A stretch of 8,506 bases of DNA from an uncultured Bacillaceae bacterium (GTDB lineage Bacteria > Bacillota > Bacilli > Bacillales > Caldibacillaceae), in contig CALKAK010000204.1 of NCBI GenBank assembly GCA_937983015.1, positions 1-8,506 on the forward strand. Direction: 5' to 3'. The first letter of the stretch is position 1; every line of letters begins with the position of its first letter. The notes under the pieces are model-generated. The model saw only the letters and a list, made by a program, of their open reading frames with translations. It did no database searches and was not told where the DNA came from. The position numbers and the translations under genes were made by a program. Positions 6,111-8,506 of this stretch are shown here, one piece after another.

Positions 6111-6500
6111 ACTGATCTTATAAAAAGCATCAGCAGAGCAATGATGGTCCAAAAAAATATTGAAATGGATCAACATGACACTTTTGTGAAACGTTTAGGT
6201 ATGAGTTGCCCTTTATTATGTAAATACGGTAAGATATTTTATGAATTTACAGATTTAACGGTAAAATAATCAAAAACTATGGCATGAAAGAGAAAGTTAT
6301 TGACCCGATTACGGGATGAATAATGACCTGTTACGTATTTAACAGATAATGTTCTTATAATGATATACAAAATTAAAATTGGACTTATATAATTGAAAAA
6401 ATAAATGATAATATTTTATAAACAATGCTTTTGAGTGCTTGTACTAACTCTTATTATGTAAAGTCGCAAAATAAGTCTATGATTGTTTGTAAAGAAGAAG
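6111..6500. other. AT-rich intergenic stretch without a convincing gene
   Basis: About 390 bp between the inverted-repeat element and the LCP gene. It contains only short open frames, the longest noted being 42 codons (6141-6269) without a ribosome binding site. Small inverted repeats occur (CTGTTA/TAACAG at 6328-6345). There is a TATAAT at 6356-6361 without a good -35, and a candidate promoter near the right end. It may include decayed coding sequence, but I cannot identify any. Confidence 0.6.
6429..6457 (+). promoter_or_regulatory. Candidate promoter of the LCP gene
   Basis: A -10-like TATTAT at 6452-6457 has two possible -35 partners: TTGAGT at 6431-6436 (15-bp spacing) or TTTTGA at 6429-6434 (17 bp). 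A start near 6464 would leave a leader of about 47 nt before the ATG at 6511. The TATAAT at 6356-6361 is an alternative with a poorer -35. Confidence 0.35.
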
Positions 6501-6510
6501 GGTGAGGTAT

Positions 6511-7446
6511 ATGGTTGAAAAGTCTCGGCTAAAACAATCAAAACAAAAAAAGAAAAAAAGACGTTGGTTAAAAATTACCGGACTCGTTTCATTGGTATTA
6601 ATTCTCGGGATTTTCGGGTACGTGTATTCGATTTATCATAATGCCAAGCAAACCGTGAATGAGCAAATGAAAAGAGAACTTCCTTCGATTGATATCGAAA
6701 GAACCAAATTGAAGGTAGCCAGAAAAGAAAAACTCAATATTTTGTTATTAGGCGTCGATAAACGTCCCGGTGATCGCGGACGTTCAGATACGATGATCAT
6801 CCTAACTCTCGATCCTCAGGCGAATAAAATGCAAATGATTAGTATTCCCCGCGATACCCGAACACTCATCGTCGGTAAAGGATTTGAGGACAAAATTAAC
6901 CATGCCTATGCCTTCGGTGGTCCGGATATGTCTGTCGCAACAGTGGAGAATATGTTAAATATTGATATTGATTATTTTGTGGAAATCAATATGGATGGTC
7001 TCGTTAAATTGGTGGATGCTGTCGGGGGGATTACCGTTTATAATGAGCTAGACTGGCATAGTGATGGTTTTCACTATGCACCGGGAGAGTTGCATTTAAA
7101 TGGGAAGCAGGCTTTAGGTTATGTTCGCATGCGGAAGCAAGACCCTCAGGGGGATTTCGGCCGGACGAAACGTCAACGTCAAGTTATCGAAGCAATTATC
7201 AAAAAAGGTGTCAGCGTTGCCAGCGTTCCTAAAATCGATGATATGTTGGATATACTCGGTGACAATGTCGCCACAAATATGGACTTTGATGATATGAAAA
7301 ATTTATTATTAAATTACCGCAATGCGGCGCAAAATACTGAAACATATATGCTGCAAGGGCAGGGGACACGGATCAATGGCATCTATTATTACATCGTTCC
7401 CGAAGAAGAACTGGCGAAAGTTCATGAGATGATCGCCAGCAAATAA
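6511..7446 (+). CDS. LytR-CpsA-Psr (LCP) family wall-polymer phosphotransferase
   Basis: A 311-residue membrane-anchored enzyme of the family that transfers lipid-linked anionic polymers such as teichoic acids to peptidoglycan outside the cell (TagT/TagU/TagV in B. subtilis). The N-terminus is very basic (KQSKQKKKKRRW), followed by one membrane segment at about residues 20-42, giving an N-in, domain-out topology. The LCP domain spans about residues 75-225: LNILLLGVDKRP with Asp83 and Arg85, GRSDTMI with Arg91 and Asp93, SIPRDTR at 111-117, KINHAYAFGG, VDAVGGI, and GDFGRTKRQRQ with Arg218. All expected charged motifs are present, so it should be active. ATG at 6511 is preferred; AAGGGTG at 6498-6504 is its ribosome binding site, and the upstream in-frame GTG at 6502 lies inside that site. 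It is monocistronic, with its own terminator. Which polymer it transfers cannot be told. Confidence 0.95.
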   Translation: MVEKSRLKQSKQKKKKRRWLKITGLVSLVLILGIFGYVYSIYHNAKQTVNEQMKRELPSIDIERTKLKVARKEKLNILLLGVDKRPGDRGRSDTMIILTLDPQANKMQMISIPRDTRTLIVGKGFEDKINHAYAFGGPDMSVATVENMLNIDIDYFVEINMDGLVKLVDAVGGITVYNELDWHSDGFHYAPGELHLNGKQALGYVRMRKQDPQGDFGRTKRQRQVIEAIIKKGVSVASVPKIDDMLDILGDNVATNMDFDDMKNLLLNYRNAAQNTETYMLQGQGTRINGIYYYIVPEEELAKVHEMIASK

Positions 7447-7466
7447 ATGAAGAGCCTTTTCTACAT

Positions 7467-7492
7467 AAACCAGCTGAAAACGCTGGTTTTTC
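7467..7492 (+). terminator. Rho-independent terminator after the LCP gene
   Basis: AAACCAGC (7467-7474) pairs with GCTGGTTT (7482-7489) around a 7-nt loop, and the T run continues to 7491. It lies 20 bp after the LCP stop codon, the expected position, and separates this gene from the next unit. Confidence 0.85.
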
Positions 7493-7576
7493 TTATTGCT
7501 ATTCTTTATTTTGAATATATGATTAAGTATACTTTTCTAAATTTAACTGTGTCTATATCTCATGGAAAAACCGATT

Positions 7577-7585
7577 TGATATAAT
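7577..7585 (+). promoter_or_regulatory. Extended -10 promoter of the right-edge gene
   Basis: TGATATAAT combines a perfect TATAAT (7580-7585) with the upstream TG of an extended -10 element. The -35 region at the usual distance (ATCTCA, 7557-7562) is poor, as is common for extended -10 promoters. Transcription would start near 7592, leaving a leader of about 36 nt containing GGAGG at 7613-7617. Confidence 0.6.
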
Positions 7586-7627
7586 TAAATTAAATAGGAT
7601 CGTAATCCGAATGGAGGATAGATAAAC

Positions 7628-8506
7628 ATGGTCAAACGTTTATTGAGTTGCAATGCTTCGGATTTTGCAGCGATGACACCGGAAGAGCTGAAACAAAGTA
7701 TTAAGGCAAGTGAAGGACGGACGGTTGTTAGTGAAAATGTTGTCGTGAGCCAACCGCTGATTCCGGATATTACGAATGCGGAAGTTGCGAGAGCATTCGG
7801 TGCGGATTTAATTTTGCTTAATGCTTTGGACATGCTAAAGCCCGTGATCCTCGGAATGTATGGCTACACAACTATGGCTGAAGCTAAACCAAATAAAGAT
7901 GTTGTTCGCGATTTAAAGAAATTATTAGGGCGTCCGGTTGGAGCTAATCTTGAGCCGGTGGACGATCAAGCGAAAATGCGGGAAAGCAAATTGGAGATTG
8001 CAGAAGGTAGGAAGGTATCTGCGAAAACATTGAAAGCGGCGAACGAGTTAGGTTTAGATTTTATCGTGTTCACCGGAAATCCTGGAACAGGGGTTTCCAA
8101 TGAGCAAATTGTTCAAGCGATAAAATTAGCAAAACAACATTTTAACGGTTTGATTGTCGCGGGGAAAATGCATGGTTCTGGAGTCGATGAACCGGTCGTG
8201 AATCTCGATGCAATCAAGGAGTTTATCGAAGCGGGGGCGGACATCATCCTAGTTCCAGCGGTCGGTACGGTTTGGGGCGTGGGCGAGTCAGAAATCCGTG
8301 AGGCGGTGAAAATTGCCCATGAAGCAGGTGCATTAGTAATGAGTACCATCGGCACGAGTCAGGAAACATCTGATCCGGAAACGATTGAAAAAATTGCTAT
8401 CGATAATAAAAAATTGGGTGTGGATATGCAACATATTGGTGATGCTGGGCCTGGTGGAATGGCTCCTCCGGAAAATATTTACGCCTTAAGCAAAGCCATC
8501 CGTGGC
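7628..8506 (+). CDS. Uncharacterised TIM-barrel-like protein (3' partial)
   Basis: An open frame from ATG at 7628 to the last base (293 codons, no stop), so the C-terminus lies outside the window. GGAGG at 7613-7617 gives a ten-base spacer. The start MVKRLLSCNASDF and the repeating strand-helix pattern suggest a (beta/alpha)8 barrel: ADLILLNALDM, GRPVGANLEP, LDFIVFTGNPGTGVS, NGLIVAGKMHGSG, ADIILVPAVGTVWG, GALVMSTIGTSQE and DMQHIGDAGPGG. Glycine-rich strand ends such as GNPGTG and GDAGPGGM look like phosphate-binding loops. I recall similar Bacillota proteins labelled as a DUF (possibly DUF7916) or loosely as phosphonomutase-like, sometimes near PTS genes; this recollection is unverified and no reaction should be assigned. 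It has its own promoter and is separated from the LCP gene by a terminator. Its GCG/CCG/GGC-rich codon use suggests good expression. Confidence 0.88.
   Translation, partial: MVKRLLSCNASDFAAMTPEELKQSIKASEGRTVVSENVVVSQPLIPDITNAEVARAFGADLILLNALDMLKPVILGMYGYTTMAEAKPNKDVVRDLKKLLGRPVGANLEPVDDQAKMRESKLEIAEGRKVSAKTLKAANELGLDFIVFTGNPGTGVSNEQIVQAIKLAKQHFNGLIVAGKMHGSGVDEPVVNLDAIKEFIEAGADIILVPAVGTVWGVGESEIREAVKIAHEAGALVMSTIGTSQETSDPETIEKIAIDNKKLGVDMQHIGDAGPGGMAPPENIYALSKAIRG

Noticed and set aside
6141..6269. 42-codon frame in the intergenic stretch
   Set aside because: It lacks a ribosome binding site and shows no recognisable family. It could be a decayed gene fragment, but nothing supports expression.
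7585..8355. Minus-strand frames of 80-82 codons at the right end
   Set aside because: They lie opposite the partial barrel-protein gene on the + strand, whose promoter, ribosome binding site and unbroken 293-codon frame are convincing. The antisense frames come from its codon pattern.
1..8506. CRISPR arrays, tRNA or rRNA genes, defence genes
   Set aside because: No regularly spaced repeats, cloverleaf sequences or defence-type domains were seen on either strand.

Overview
The window looks like the chromosome of a low-GC Bacillota, most likely a Bacillaceae-type bacterium. The reasons are strong GGAGG-type ribosome binding sites, TTG/ATG starts, a SigL/RpoN sigma-54 factor, a LevR-type activator with PTS regulation domains, and a LytR-CpsA-Psr wall-polymer transferase. 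All recognisable genes lie on the + strand. The first and last genes are cut by the window edges.

Region 1 (1-4356) is a sigma-54-controlled sugar PTS locus. It starts with the C-terminal part of a LevR-family activator (PRD1, EIIA-Man-like, EIIB-like, PRD2), closed by a hairpin terminator. A textbook -24/-12 promoter follows (TGGCACG-N4-TTGCA, 1890-1905). It would drive a TTG-started two-helix membrane protein of unknown function, then EIIB, EIIC and EIIA of the lactose/cellobiose family. A cre-like sequence overlaps the -24 element, and a long perfect hairpin without a U-tract sits between EIIC and EIIA. The likely logic is that incoming sugar drains phosphate from EIIB and so relieves inhibition of the activator. 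The activator, itself energised through HPr, then drives sigma-54 RNA polymerase to make more permease. The family suggests a beta-glucoside or oligo-beta-glucoside substrate. No phospho-beta-glucosidase lies in the window.

Region 2 (4357-5800) is rpoN (sigL) itself, 100 bp after EIIA with no convincing terminator between them. Activator, target promoter, permease and sigma factor therefore form one compact block. The rpoN leader has a TATAAT hexamer and a 12-bp perfect palindrome.

Region 3 (5801-6510) is about 700 bp without a convincing gene. It holds a terminator-like hairpin and a 109-bp segment with imperfect terminal inverted repeats and an internal hairpin, which resembles an insertion-sequence end or a MITE. 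The rest is AT-rich sequence carrying candidate promoters for the next gene.

Region 4 (6511-7491) is a single LCP-family gene with its own terminator. Region 5 (7577-8506) is an extended -10 promoter and a 5'-complete but 3'-truncated gene for a probable TIM-barrel protein of uncharacterised function. It has no stop codon inside the window.

Nothing here is clearly a new defence or mobile system. The most interesting points are the self-contained sigma-54 module, the unknown small membrane protein that leads its operon, the regulatory overlaps at its promoter, and the uncharacterised barrel protein at the right edge.
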